Positions 42,234-51,357 are shown, numbered from the stretch's first letter. The stretch: DNA of 64,000 nucleotides from Pelomonas saccharophila_A (GCF_031458095.1 NZ_JAVDXU010000001.1:2232001-2296000); one strand, 5' to 3'. Notes: generated from the sequence alone by a model not told the origin. Program-made: numbers and translations.

Positions 42234-43925
42234 TCAGTCGCCGGGCTTTTCGGCCGGCGCTTTCGGCGTCCTGCCCAGCGTCCAGCGGCCGCCACCGGTC
42301 AGCTTCAGCACATGGCGGTGGAAGCCCGCCACGGCGGCGCGGTGGGCGATGCTGATCATCGTCGTGCCGCGCTCGCGCAGGCGCTCATACAGCCGCTTCT
42401 GGTTGGCGTCGTCCAGGGCGCTGGTGGCCTCGTCCAGGATGGCCACGCGCGGCGCATGAACCAGCAGGCGGGCAAAGGCCAGGCGCTGCTGCTCGCCGCC
42501 GCTGAGCAGCTTCTCCCAGTCCTCGCTGCGATCCAGGCCGCTGTCGCCCTCGGCCAGATGGCGCAGCTGCACCTCGTCGAGGATCTTCAGCAGGGCCTCA
42601 TCGTCCAGTTCGCTCTGGGTGCTCGGGTAGATCAACTGGCTGCGCAGGCTGCCGGCCTGCAGATAGGGCCGCTGCGGCAGGAAGAAGACGTCTTCGCGCG
42701 GCGGATGCGAGACCTGGCCGCTGCCCTGCGTCCACAAGCCGGCGATGGCGCGCAGCAAGGAACTCTTGCCGGTGCCGCTGGCCCCGGTGATGAGCAGCGA
42801 GCCGCCCTTGGGCACGCGCAGGTTGAGCTTCTCGACCAGCACGCGCTCGCTGCCCGGCGCATGCACGGTCAGGTCCCTGATGTCCAGCTCGCTGCCTTCC
42901 TCGCGGGCAATGCCGGCCTCGGGCGGCGCAGCATCCAGCACCTCGGCCATGGCATGCAGGCGGTCGATGCCGGCGACGAAGCGGGACAGGCTTTCGAAGT
43001 TGTCGATGATGAGGGACACCGCCCCCAGCACGGCCGCGAAGGCACCGCCGGCCTGCACGGCCTGCCCCACCTCGAGCCGCCCGCCCAGCACGTCGGCCGC
43101 CAGCACGACGGCGGGTACCAGCAGGCTGACCTGGCTGAAGCCGCGCTGGAAGAGATTGAGGGCGAACTGGGCGCGGATGAGTTTGCGCGTGTTCAGCAGG
43201 GCCGCGCGCAGGCGTTGCTGCAGCTGGTGGCGCTCCTGCTCTTCGCCGCCGTAGAAGGCAATCGATTCAGCGTTCTCGCGTACCCGCATCAGCCGGAAGC
43301 GGAAATCGGCCTCGCGCTTGAGCTGCCAGTAGTTCAGCCGGATCAGCGGCCGGCCGAACAGACCGAGGGACAGCAGGGTGCCGGCCAGCGCATAGACGAC
43401 GAGGAAGCCCACCAGCATGTGCGACAGCGACCACAGCACCGCGCTGAAGGCCACCAGCTGCATCAGCGAGCCCAGCAGGATGAGCAGGAAGTGCAGGGAA
43501 CGGCCGGTGAAGGTGTTGACGTCCTCGGCAATGCGCTGGTCGGGGTTGTCGATCTCGTCAGCGGCGAGGTGGAAATAGCGCCGCTCGCGCAAGTAGCCAT
43601 CCAGAAAGCGCTGGGTCAGCCAGCGCCGCCAGTCATTGGCATAGGCGTCGCGGGCGTAGTAGTAGGTGGCGAAGACGGGCACAGCGAAGGCGATCACCCA
43701 CAGCATGGCGCGCACCGCGGCCCAGAAGCGGTCCTCGTCGCGCGCGGCCAGTGCCGAGGTCAGCTCGCCGGTCTGGTTGTTCAGCAGCACGGCGAGCTGG
43801 GTGTCGGCCAGCATCAGTACGACGATGCCAGCCAGGAAGGTCCAGGCCCAGACGCGCCTATCGCCCACCCAATAGGGCTTGGCCACGGTCAGGAAGCGTT
43901 GCAGCGCGGAGACGGAGGCGGCCAT
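42234..43925 (-). CDS. SbmA/YddA-like ABC transporter, permease-ATPase fusion
   Basis: About 563 residues. An ABC_membrane_2/SbmA-like membrane domain (about six helices, with E-I-D-N-P-D-Q-R-I-A-E-D) is fused to an ATPase domain: G-A-S-G-T-G-K-S-S, L-S-G-G-E-Q-Q-R, V-A-I-L-D-E-A-T-S-A-L-D. Related proteins move peptides, vitamin B12-like compounds or long acyl chains. The ATG at 43925 gives the usual N-terminus; the frame runs to 44009 upstream. Independent of the liv operon, as its stop lies upstream of the palindrome. Confidence 0.88.
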   Translation of the reverse strand: MAASVSALQRFLTVAKPYWVGDRRVWAWTFLAGIVVLMLADTQLAVLLNNQTGELTSALAARDEDRFWAAVRAMLWVIAFAVPVFATYYYARDAYANDWRRWLTQRFLDGYLRERRYFHLAADEIDNPDQRIAEDVNTFTGRSLHFLLILLGSLMQLVAFSAVLWSLSHMLVGFLVVYALAGTLLSLGLFGRPLIRLNYWQLKREADFRFRLMRVRENAESIAFYGGEEQERHQLQQRLRAALLNTRKLIRAQFALNLFQRGFSQVSLLVPAVVLAADVLGGRLEVGQAVQAGGAFAAVLGAVSLIIDNFESLSRFVAGIDRLHAMAEVLDAAPPEAGIAREEGSELDIRDLTVHAPGSERVLVEKLNLRVPKGGSLLITGASGTGKSSLLRAIAGLWTQGSGQVSHPPREDVFFLPQRPYLQAGSLRSQLIYPSTQSELDDEALLKILDEVQLRHLAEGDSGLDRSEDWEKLLSGGEQQRLAFARLLVHAPRVAILDEATSALDDANQKRLYERLRERGTTMISIAHRAAVAGFHRHVLKLTGGGRWTLGRTPKAPAEKPGD

Positions 43926-44008
43926 GAGGGGAGCTGTGAGTTGTGCATCAAGGCTAGCGATGGCGTCGTGGCGTCCCTGTCGGACGGCATGCCGCGGCGG
44001 GCAAAGCA

Positions 44009-44032
44009 AAGGCGCCCTCGTGAGGGCGCCTT
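44009..44032 (-). terminator. intrinsic terminator after the BON lipoprotein gene
   Basis: AAGGCGCCCTC and GAGGGCGCCTT form an almost perfect hairpin, followed on the minus strand by a TTTGCTTT tract, 20 bases past the BON gene stop. Confidence 0.75.
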
Positions 44033-44051
44033 GGCGTGAGAGGAATCGACG

Positions 44052-44486
44052 TCAGCCGTTGCGCGTGACGACGAGCTGGTTGTTGACCTGCTTGACGCCG
44101 TCGACCGCCGAGGCCAGCGTGGTGGCGCGCTCGCGCGACTGCGCATCGGGCGCCTGGCCCGACAGCGTCACCTGGCCGTCGCGGGTGTCCACATTGATCT
44201 GCGTGGCCTTGAGCTTGTCGTCCACGGCCAGGGCGGCATTGACCTTGGCGGTGATATTCAGGTCCGACGACACGCGGGCCGTCGCATCGGCCGCCTCGCG
44301 CGCCGACATGCGGGCGTCGGCCATCAGCTCGCGGCCCTCGCGCTTGGCCGCGGTCGTCGCGTTGTCCACGCGCTGGCCGGCGCTCAGCTCATCGTCGGGC
44401 TGCTGCCTGCTGCAGGCACCCAGGGCCGCGGCCAAGGCGAGGGCGGCCAGCAGGGGCAGGCGGGTGGGGGTATGGGGGTGTTTCAT
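44052..44486 (-). CDS. BON-domain lipoprotein
   Basis: 144 residues. A lipoprotein signal with lipobox L-G-A-C near residue 25, then a helical linker and one BON domain (about 75-142, I-N-V-D-T-R-D-G-Q-V-T-L-S-G and V-K-Q-V-N-N-Q-L). Envelope-located, OsmY-like. AAAGGA before the ATG at 44486 supports this start. Followed by an intrinsic terminator and divergent from an AsmA-like gene. Confidence 0.88.
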   Translation of the reverse strand: MKHPHTPTRLPLLAALALAAALGACSRQQPDDELSAGQRVDNATTAAKREGRELMADARMSAREAADATARVSSDLNITAKVNAALAVDDKLKATQINVDTRDGQVTLSGQAPDAQSRERATTLASAVDGVKQVNNQLVVTRNG

Positions 44487-44577
44487 CGGGCGTCCTTTCC
44501 GGTGCAAGGCCTTGAGGGCCGGTCTTGCTACTTTGGGCGCCCACCCGCGTGCTGCACTTCGGTCCAGGCGCCGATCG

Positions 44578-44613
44578 CCTGTCGGACCGGACCGACAGGA
44601 CCGGACCGACAGG
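44578..44613. promoter_or_regulatory. inverted and direct repeats in the BON/AsmA promoter gap
   Basis: CCTGTCGG, accgga, CCGACAGG, accgga, CCGACAGG in succession: one perfect eight-base inverted repeat plus a direct copy of its right arm at 14-base spacing. It lies in the 209-base gap between the divergent BON lipoprotein and AsmA-like genes and may be a regulator-binding array. Confidence 0.45.
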
Positions 44614-44695
44614 ACCGGGCGTCAGCCGGTGTCCTACAGGCCTGGGGGCCGCCGTCCCACGTCATCGGCCGTTGCGGGCCGCCAGCATGGGCCCC

Positions 44696-46663
44696 ATGAA
44701 AGTCGCCGTCACCCTTGCCGGCGCCGTCGTGCTGGTCGTCGTTGCCGTTGTGGGCATGGACCTGGCCGGTTGGCCTGGCCTCGCGCCCCGGCTTGCCGCC
44801 CAGGCCGAACGCGGACTGGACATGGACGCCGGCGCCCGGCTCCATCTGCTCTGGAAGCCTCGCCTGGAGGCGCCACGGCTGCGCGTCAGCGGCACCCACG
44901 GCGAACCGCTGGCGGACGCCAAGGACGTGCTGTTGAACTGGCAATGGGGCGACATCTGGGCCTGGCGCCGCGGTGCACCGTTGCGGTTGCGCCTGGTGCA
45001 GGCCGATTCGCTGTCGCTGAACTGGCAGCGCGACGCCGCCGGCCACACGGCCTGGCCGGTGCAGCCGTCGGGCGCCCCTGACGAACCGGCCGAGATGCCG
45101 CAGATCGATCACCTCGTCGTCCGCCACGGCACGGCCCAGCTGGACGACGCGCCGCTGCTGCTGCTCGCTGACGCCCGCTTCGCCACCCAGGCCGACGGCC
45201 GCTGGACGGCCGACCTGAAGGGCAAGCTGCGCGGCCAGCAGCTCGCCCTGAAGGCGGAGGCCGGCGCCGGGCTGGCCTTGCTGGCACCCGCCGAGGCCGG
45301 CCTGCCGCCCGTCAAGCTGCGCGCCGAACTGACGCAACGCGATGGCCGCATTGCCTTCGACGGCACGGCCGCCTCACTGCTGGATGCACGTTCCCTGGAC
45401 GGGCAGCTGCAGGTGCGCGGCAACTCCCTGGCCGACGTCGGCCGGCCCTTCGGCATCACCCTGCCCAGCACGCCGCCGCTGGAGCTGTCGGGGCGGCTGC
45501 AGCACGCCTCGGGAGTCTGGCAGTTGGGCAACGCGAAGGCCCGGGTCGGCCGCAGCCAACTGGCGGGCGACTTCAGCTACGACATGCGCCAGAAGCGCCC
45601 CCTGCTCAGCGGCATGCTGCGCGGCGGTCCGCTGCGCCTGGCCGATCTGGGCCCGGCCGTCGGCACCGACGCCACGCCCAGCCGGCCGGGCCGGGTGTTG
45701 CCCGACCGGCCGCTGGACCTGCCGTCGCTGAACACCATGGATGCCCGTGTCGCCGTCGCCCTGAACCAGCTCGACCTCAACACGCCCAAACTCGCGCCAC
45801 TGGCGCCCGTCAACACCAGCGTCGTGCTGGAAGGCGGCGTGCTGACGCTGGAACACTTCAATGCCGGCATGGCCGGTGGCGAGCTGGCCGGGTCGCTGCG
45901 GCTGGACACCCACCCCAGCCCGCCGCAATGGCAGGTGCATGCCGACATGCGCGGCGTGGCCATCGAACAGTGGCTCAAGTTCGAAGCCAAGAGCCTGAGC
46001 GCCCACCCCGTGACGGGGCGGCTGCGCGCCGACGTCGATGTGCAGGGCCGGGGCCGCAGCACCGCCGAGCTGCTGGGCAGCCTGAACGGGCCGGTGCGCC
46101 TGCAGCTCGACAAGGGCAGCATCTCGCACCTGCTGACCGAGGCGACGGGGCTGGACCTGGCCCAGGGCCTGGGCGTGCTGCTGCGCGGCGACAAGAACCT
46201 CGAGCTGAACTGCGCGCGCGTGGACGGCAGCTTCAAGGCCGGCACGCTCAGGCCGCGCTCGGCCGTCATCGACAACCGCGACAGCCGCATCGACATCGAC
46301 GGCCGCATCAGCCTCGGCGATGAGACCCTGGACCTGCGCGTCGTCGCCAAGCCCAAGGACTTCTCGCTGCTGACGCTGCGCTCGCCGGTGCGCGTACAGG
46401 GCACGCTCGCCGATCCGCGCATCGCCCTGGAGGGCAAAGCCCTGGGCGGCAAAGCCATCGCCGCCATCGCCCTGGGCGCGTTGGCTCCGCCGGCCGCCCT
46501 GCTGGCCTTCGTCGATCCCGGCGAAGACCTGCCGCCCGTGAGTTGCGACGGCCCGGCGCCTGCGCCGCGCGCCGATGCGGCCAGGCCGGCTGTAACCGCG
46601 TCGGCGCCTTCCTACCCGGCCGCGCGGCGGGGGCCGGCACCCCGCCGCCAGGGCCAGCCCTAG
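44696..46663 (+). CDS. AsmA family protein
   Basis: About 655 residues. A single N-terminal membrane helix (about 3-25) is followed by a long periplasmic repetitive beta-rich region. The AsmA_2-like C-terminal portion has L-D-L-A-Q-G-L-G-V-L-L-R-G-D and L-R-V-V-A-K-P-K-D-F-S-L-L-T-L-R-S-P-V. The family bridges the envelope in lipid handling and outer-membrane assembly. The tail (last 50 residues) is Pro/Ala/Arg-rich. ATG 44687 is an alternative start. Confidence 0.87.
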   Translation: MKVAVTLAGAVVLVVVAVVGMDLAGWPGLAPRLAAQAERGLDMDAGARLHLLWKPRLEAPRLRVSGTHGEPLADAKDVLLNWQWGDIWAWRRGAPLRLRLVQADSLSLNWQRDAAGHTAWPVQPSGAPDEPAEMPQIDHLVVRHGTAQLDDAPLLLLADARFATQADGRWTADLKGKLRGQQLALKAEAGAGLALLAPAEAGLPPVKLRAELTQRDGRIAFDGTAASLLDARSLDGQLQVRGNSLADVGRPFGITLPSTPPLELSGRLQHASGVWQLGNAKARVGRSQLAGDFSYDMRQKRPLLSGMLRGGPLRLADLGPAVGTDATPSRPGRVLPDRPLDLPSLNTMDARVAVALNQLDLNTPKLAPLAPVNTSVVLEGGVLTLEHFNAGMAGGELAGSLRLDTHPSPPQWQVHADMRGVAIEQWLKFEAKSLSAHPVTGRLRADVDVQGRGRSTAELLGSLNGPVRLQLDKGSISHLLTEATGLDLAQGLGVLLRGDKNLELNCARVDGSFKAGTLRPRSAVIDNRDSRIDIDGRISLGDETLDLRVVAKPKDFSLLTLRSPVRVQGTLADPRIALEGKALGGKAIAAIALGALAPPAALLAFVDPGEDLPPVSCDGPAPAPRADAARPAVTASAPSYPAARRGPAPRRQGQP

Positions 46664-46696
46664 ATTAGCCATGCCAACAGCCCAAGGAGAAACCTC

Positions 46697-46858
46697 ATGC
46701 TGCGTTACGCCATCATCTTTTTCGTCGTCGCCCTCGTGGCGGCCCTGTTTGGCTTTGGCGGCATCGCCGCCAGCGCCGCGGGCATTGCCCAACTGCTGTT
46801 CTACGGCTTCATCATCCTGGCCATCATCAGCCTGGTGGTGGGACTGATCCGAAGGTAG
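46697..46858 (+). CDS. DUF1328 small membrane protein
   Basis: 53 residues. Two hydrophobic helices (about 4-26 and 32-50) with the family pattern M-L-R-Y-A-I-I-F-F and a final G-L-I-R-R. AAGGAG lies nine bases before the ATG. Stress-induced small proteins of this family are common in Proteobacteria; the function is unknown. It is followed by a terminator. Confidence 0.88.
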   Translation: MLRYAIIFFVVALVAALFGFGGIAASAAGIAQLLFYGFIILAIISLVVGLIRR

Positions 46859-46873
46859 CGATCGATGCAAAGC

Positions 46874-46911
46874 AAGGCGGCCCTGGTGATTCAGGGCCGC
46901 CTTATTCATTT
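46874..46911 (+). terminator. intrinsic terminator after DUF1328 gene
   Basis: AAGGCGGCCCTG pairs with CAGGGCCGCCTT around a six-base loop and is followed by ATTCATTT. Confidence 0.78.
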
Positions 46912-46926
46912 GCCGATGAGTCCGGT

Positions 46927-47397
46927 TCAGCGGCCGCGGTGGGGTTGTTCGTGAACCGCATCCAGGAATTCGCGCAAGGTGCCGGTGCACGGCCCCTGCG
47001 GGCAAAGGAACAGGCCCTCGGCCTCGGCCGGCACATCGGCCGGGAAGCCCAGCGTCCCCAGCGAATTCATCGCATCTCCGCACAGGGCCACGGTGCGGCC
47101 GCAGCGCCAAGCCATCTTCAACAGGGCCTGCAGCTTGGCGCAGCCGGTGGGTGCCGCCCAGGCGTCGGAATTCAGCACGATGAGGCCGTCGGCCCAGTCG
47201 GCCTCGACGGGCGGCTCGCCGAACTCGTCGTCCAGCCGCCAGTCCAACCGGTGCACGCGCCTGTCCTGGGCCAGCACCTGCAGATCGTCCTCGCTGGCCT
47301 GCATCACGTCGGCGGTGCCGACCACGCAAATCAGCACGTCGGCCGCCTCGGACGAAGCGGTCTGGAGTTCGGGCGGGCAATCCGAGATCGCATTCAT
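46927..47397 (-). CDS. hypothetical protein
   Basis: About 156 residues; not recognised. The start at 47397 has GGAG eight bases upstream. It contains a nucleotide-fold-like opening (V-L-I-C-V-V-G-T-A-D-V) and several Cys (about eight), including C-P-Q-G-P-C near the end. No signal peptide. It is convergent with the DUF1328 gene and on the same strand as the MarR gene upstream. Confidence 0.6.
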   Translation of the reverse strand: MNAISDCPPELQTASSEAADVLICVVGTADVMQASEDDLQVLAQDRRVHRLDWRLDDEFGEPPVEADWADGLIVLNSDAWAAPTGCAKLQALLKMAWRCGRTVALCGDAMNSLGTLGFPADVPAEAEGLFLCPQGPCTGTLREFLDAVHEQPHRGR

Positions 47398-47489
47398 GGC
47401 GCAGCTCCGCAGTTGAGGATGCTGCAACTCTCGCGCCGCCACCCTGCGCCTGTCGTGAGCTTGCGGCTCGACGCCGTGTAGGACAGGGC

Positions 47490-47945
47490 CTAGGGAGAGA
47501 GGTGCCGCTCCACCATGTCGTCGACGTTGTCCGCCAGCCGGGCCAGCAGGCCGCCCAGCACCTCCACTTCCGCGGCGCTGAAGCCCTGCAGGGCCTCGGT
47601 CCCGAGGGCCTGCATGACGCTCTTGGCCTTGGGCATGCGCTCGGTGCAGGCCGCCGTCAATGAAATGAGGCGGCTGCGGCCGTCCTCGGGGTCGGGCAGG
47701 CGCTCGACCAGCCCGTCTCTTTCCATGCGGTTGAGCAGTTGGGCCATGCTGGGCTGCTCCACATGGGCCAGGCGGGCCAGCTCGGCCTGGGAGCGCGGCT
47801 GGCCGTCCTTCAGCGCCATCAGCACCGGCAGCTGGCCGAGGGCGAAGCCCTGGTCGCGCAGCAATTGGTCGGCCAAGCGCTGGAAGGCGCGGTGCACATG
47901 GCCGATCAACTTCAGCGGCGGCATGGAGGGACGGGACTCGGACAT
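47490..47945 (-). CDS. MarR-family transcriptional regulator
   Basis: 151 residues. Winged-helix core S-Q-A-E-L-A-R-L-A-H-V-E-Q-P-S-M-A-Q-L-L-N-R-M-E-R-D-G-L-V and the D-P-E-D-G-R-S wing motif. Divergent from an MFS exporter, with two ATAGG-type palindromes in between, so it most likely represses the exporter and possibly itself. Confidence 0.92.
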   Translation of the reverse strand: MSESRPSMPPLKLIGHVHRAFQRLADQLLRDQGFALGQLPVLMALKDGQPRSQAELARLAHVEQPSMAQLLNRMERDGLVERLPDPEDGRSRLISLTAACTERMPKAKSVMQALGTEALQGFSAAEVEVLGGLLARLADNVDDMVERHLSP

Positions 47946-47988
47946 GGCGGCTCGCGACGAAACCTCGGAAAAGACCGTTGAACGGCCA

Positions 47989-48018
47989 TTGACTTTACAT
48001 AGGCCCCTATCTTAATAT
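47989..48018 (+). promoter_or_regulatory. sigma70-type promoter of the MFS gene
   Basis: TTGACT (47989-47994), an 18-base spacer, and TAATAT (48013-48018). It faces the MFS gene at 48122 and is overlapped by MarR-type palindromes. Confidence 0.7.
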
Positions 48019-48034
48019 GAATAGGAGCCTATTC
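47999..48034. promoter_or_regulatory. paired MarR operator sites
   Basis: Site 1, ATAGG-cc-CCTAT, at 47999-48010 between the -35 and -10 boxes. Site 2, GAATAGG-ag-CCTATTC, at 48019-48034 over the expected transcription start. Binding would block RNA polymerase, consistent with repression by the adjacent MarR protein. Confidence 0.65.
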
Positions 48035-48121
48035 AATTCCACCGCCCTGCTGCCATGTCTGGGCCGCTGCCTTGAGGACACTGCAGCGGCCCCCTCGCCG
48101 TCTGCCTAACGAGCCCATCCC

Positions 48122-49369
48122 ATGCCCGAAGCCACCGCTGCCGCCACCGCCCCGCCCCCCGCCTTCACCCCCTACCAGCGCTTCGCCACCGGCCTGCTGA
48201 CCCTGCTGCAGTTCGCCGTCATCCTGGACTTCATGATCATGTCGCCGCTGGGCGCGATGATCATGCCGGCCATGTCCATGTCGGCCCAGCAGTTCGGCCT
48301 GGTCGTGTCGGCCTATGCCTTCAGTGCCGGCATCTCCGGCATCCTGACCGCCGGCTTCGCCGACCGCTTCGACCGCAAGAAGCTGCTGCTGTTCTTCTAT
48401 GGCGGCTTCCTGCTCGGCACGCTGTGGTGCGGCCTGGCCACCAGCTTCGAGTCGCTGTTGCTCGCCCGCATCGTCACCGGCCTGTTCGGCGGCGTCATCG
48501 GCTCCGTCGTCATGGCCATCGCGGCCGACCTCTTCGAGCCGGCCCTGCGCGGCCGCGTCATGGGCCTGCTGCAAGGCGGCTTCGCCGCCAGCCAGGTGCT
48601 GGGCCTGCCCTTCGGCCTCTTCCTGGCCACGCATTGGGACTGGCATGCGCCCTTCCTGGCCCTGGTGGCCTTCGGCGTCGTCGGCGGCGGGCTGATCGCC
48701 TGGCGCATGCAGCCGGTGGACGCCCACCTGAAGCTGCAGAACGACCGCAGCGCCTTCGCCCATCTGTGGCACACCGTGGCCGTGAAGCGCCATCTGCATG
48801 CCTTCCTGATCACAGCCCTGCTGACGACGGGCGGCTTCATGATCATGCCGTTTGCCAGCGCCTTCTCGGTGAACAACGTCGGCATCGACCTGAAGCACCT
48901 GCCCATCGTCTACCTCGTCACCGGCATCAGCACGATGTTCGTCGCGCCGCTGGTGGGCCGGCTCACCGACCGCTTCAGCCCGTTGCCGGTGTTCCTGGTG
49001 GGCAGCACCCTCACCATCGCCATGGTGGCCATCTACACGCGGCTGGGCACGTCGTCGCTGACGACGCTGGTGGTCGTCAACGTCATCCTGTTCGCCGGCA
49101 TCTTCTCGCGCATGGTGCCCTGGCAAGTCGTGGTGGCCGGCATCCCGGCGCCCGAGCAGCGCGGCGCCTTCACGGCCATCAATGCGGCCCTTCAGCAATT
49201 GGCCGGCGGCCTCGCCGCCCTGGTGTCCGGCCATATCGTGACCATCGCCGCGGACGGCAAGCTGGAGCATTTCCCCTGGGTGGGCAATGTGTTGATAGCC
49301 ACGACGCTGATCGTCTGCGTGCTGCTGTGGCAGCTGCAGAAGACCTCGCCTAAGAGAAGTCCACGGTGA
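48122..49369 (+). CDS. MFS transporter (drug/metabolite exporter type)
   Basis: 415 residues, 12 predicted membrane helices. Motif A-like G-x-x-A-D-R-F-D-R-K-K lies between helices 2 and 3. Resembles DHA1-type antiporters. Controlled by a strong promoter with MarR operators. The 3' end overlaps the convergent sensor kinase gene by 20 bases. Confidence 0.9.
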   Translation: MPEATAAATAPPPAFTPYQRFATGLLTLLQFAVILDFMIMSPLGAMIMPAMSMSAQQFGLVVSAYAFSAGISGILTAGFADRFDRKKLLLFFYGGFLLGTLWCGLATSFESLLLARIVTGLFGGVIGSVVMAIAADLFEPALRGRVMGLLQGGFAASQVLGLPFGLFLATHWDWHAPFLALVAFGVVGGGLIAWRMQPVDAHLKLQNDRSAFAHLWHTVAVKRHLHAFLITALLTTGGFMIMPFASAFSVNNVGIDLKHLPIVYLVTGISTMFVAPLVGRLTDRFSPLPVFLVGSTLTIAMVAIYTRLGTSSLTTLVVVNVILFAGIFSRMVPWQVVVAGIPAPEQRGAFTAINAALQQLAGGLAALVSGHIVTIAADGKLEHFPWVGNVLIATTLIVCVLLWQLQKTSPKRSPR

Positions 49370-50702
49370 CGAGCAGGCCGCGGCCTTCGGGGCCGGCGTC
49401 CAGGCGGATGCTGGCGCCGTTGCGCGCCGCCGCCCGCTCCGCAATCGCCAGCCCCAGGCCGCTGCCGCTCTGGGCCTGGCCGGGGATGCGGTAGAAGCGC
49501 TCGAAGACACGCTGGCGCAGGCCTTCGGCGATGCCGGGGCCCTGGTCGCTGAAGCTCAAGCGACAGCCCCCGCCCTCTCGCGGCATCAGCCGCACCGCGA
49601 TGCGGCCGTTCTCGGGCGAGTACTTGATGGCGTTGCTGATCAGGTTGTCCACCAGGGCCCAGACCGTCTCCTGGTGCAGGGGTCGCTCGCAGGGCGAGTC
49701 GGCATGGAAGTCGATGTCGATGCCGCGCTGCACGGCCAGCGGCGCGGCGGCGGCCAGGCGATCACGCACCAAAGTCTCCAGAGCCAGCACCGGCAGGGCT
49801 TCCTCCGCGTCCGAGCGCGCCCTCTCCAGCGACAGCAGCTGCTGCACCAGATGGTTGGCCCGCGCCACGCCATCGCGCAAGCCCGCGCTGACCTCGGCAT
49901 GGCGCTGCGCGTCACCATTGGGGCTCTGCAGCAGATGGGCATTGATCTGGATGGCCGCCAGCGGCGTCTTCAGCTCATGGGCGGCATCGGACAGGAACTC
50001 ATGCTCATGCTCGATGCGCCGCCTCAAGCGCGCCATCAGGTGGTTGATGGCCGTGACCAGCGGCGACAGCTCGCGATAGCTCGTGTCCGGCAGCGGCGTC
50101 AGGTCCTGGGCCGAGCGGTTCTCGATGGCCGAGGCAAAGGCACGCAGCGGTTTCAGGCCCATGCCGATGATGAACCAGGCCGGCAGCAGCAGCAGGGGCA
50201 GGCTGAAGATGGTGGAGCGCAGCAGGAAGCTGACGCCCGAGAAGCTCAGCATCCAGCGGTCGTCCACCTCGTGGCTGCGCTCGACGACGAGGCCGCTGGC
50301 CGCGTCGCGCTCCACCGCCTGCACCCAGGCATTGCCCTCGTGCTCGGTACCGGGCAGGGGCAAGGCCTCGGGCAGGGCCGGCTTGGAGTTGTAGACCAGC
50401 GCGCCGCGCTGCCAGACCCGCACGCGCACCTGGGAGTGGTAGTCGAGCTGGCGGAACATCTCGGCGCGCACCGCCTCCAGGGCCTCGGCGGCCTGGCGCA
50501 GGCGCTGGGGTTGATCGCCGATGTCGGCCAGGTGCATCAGCAGCTCGCGCGCATGGGCCGAATTCTCGCTGGCCGTGCGCGAGCGCTGCGTCTCGCGGGC
50601 CTCCCAGGCCACGTAGAGAAAGCCACCCAGGGCGACGAACAGGGTGACGGCACTGAAGCCGAACAGCAGGCGCCGGAACAGCGACGACTGCTCAGCCTGC
50701 AC
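49350..50702 (-). CDS. two-component sensor histidine kinase, QseC-like
   Basis: 450 residues. Two membrane helices (about 9-29 and 160-180) flank a periplasmic sensor. A HAMP region, HisKA with the phospho-acceptor H in D-A-A-H-E-L-K-T-P-L-A-A and a HATPase_c domain with N, G1 (D-Q-G-P-G-I-A) and G2 boxes follow. It forms a pair with the upstream response regulator, their genes overlapping by 11 bases. Confidence 0.93.
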   Translation of the reverse strand: MQAEQSSLFRRLLFGFSAVTLFVALGGFLYVAWEARETQRSRTASENSAHARELLMHLADIGDQPQRLRQAAEALEAVRAEMFRQLDYHSQVRVRVWQRGALVYNSKPALPEALPLPGTEHEGNAWVQAVERDAASGLVVERSHEVDDRWMLSFSGVSFLLRSTIFSLPLLLLPAWFIIGMGLKPLRAFASAIENRSAQDLTPLPDTSYRELSPLVTAINHLMARLRRRIEHEHEFLSDAAHELKTPLAAIQINAHLLQSPNGDAQRHAEVSAGLRDGVARANHLVQQLLSLERARSDAEEALPVLALETLVRDRLAAAAPLAVQRGIDIDFHADSPCERPLHQETVWALVDNLISNAIKYSPENGRIAVRLMPREGGGCRLSFSDQGPGIAEGLRQRVFERFYRIPGQAQSGSGLGLAIAERAAARNGASIRLDAGPEGRGLLVTVDFS

Positions 50703-51357
50703 GGTCGCTCTGCATCATGTAGCCGACGCCGCGCACGGTGCGGATATGGCCGTCGCCGATCTTCTTGCGCAGATTGGAGATGTGCACGTCCAGCGTCGCG
50801 CCGTCGCTGAAGGGCAGCACGCGGCGCTCCAACTCGGCCCGAGTCAGCACGCGGTCGCTCTGCTTCATCAGCGTCAAGAGCAGCGCGTATTCGGTCTTGG
50901 ACAGGGTGATGGCCGCGCCGTCCAGCGTCACCCGCATGCGCTTTTCCTCCAGCGCCAGGTTGCCGAAGTTCCAAAGCGCCTCGGCCTCGCCATGAGCGCC
51001 GCTGCGGCGCAGGATGGCGCGCAGCCGCACCAGCAGCTCGGGGATCTCGAAGGGCTTGATGAGGTAGTCGTCGGCGCCGTTGTCGAAGCCCTTGAGCCTG
51101 TCCTGCAGGCCGTCACGCGCCGTGATGATGAGGACGGGCACGGTCAGGCCGGCCACTCGCAGGCGCTTGAGCAGCTCGTTGCCGTCGCCGTCAGGCAAGC
51201 CGAGGTCGAGCAGCACGGCGTCGAAGTCCTCGGCCCGCAGCCGCTCGACGGCGTCATGGGCCATGCGCACCCACACCACCTCGTGGCCCTCGTCCTTGAA
51301 CACCGTCAGCAGGGCCTGGCCGATGTTGAGGTCGTCTTCGATCAGATAGATCTTCAC
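50692..51357 (-). CDS. OmpR-family response regulator, QseB/PmrA-like
   Basis: 221 residues. Receiver domain with E-D-D near the N-terminus, phospho-acceptor Asp in L-L-D-L-G-L-P-D-G and Lys in L-I-K-P-F, followed by an OmpR winged helix ending in R-T-V-R-G-V-G-Y. The GTG at 51357 gives the standard receiver start (V-K-I-Y-L-I-E-D-D). Transcribed with the sensor kinase; divergent from the TonB-dependent receptor of the maltodextrin locus. Confidence 0.94.
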   Translation of the reverse strand: MKIYLIEDDLNIGQALLTVFKDEGHEVVWVRMAHDAVERLRAEDFDAVLLDLGLPDGDGNELLKRLRVAGLTVPVLIITARDGLQDRLKGFDNGADDYLIKPFEIPELLVRLRAILRRSGAHGEAEALWNFGNLALEEKRMRVTLDGAAITLSKTEYALLLTLMKQSDRVLTRAELERRVLPFSDGATLDVHISNLRKKIGDGHIRTVRGVGYMMQSDRAG

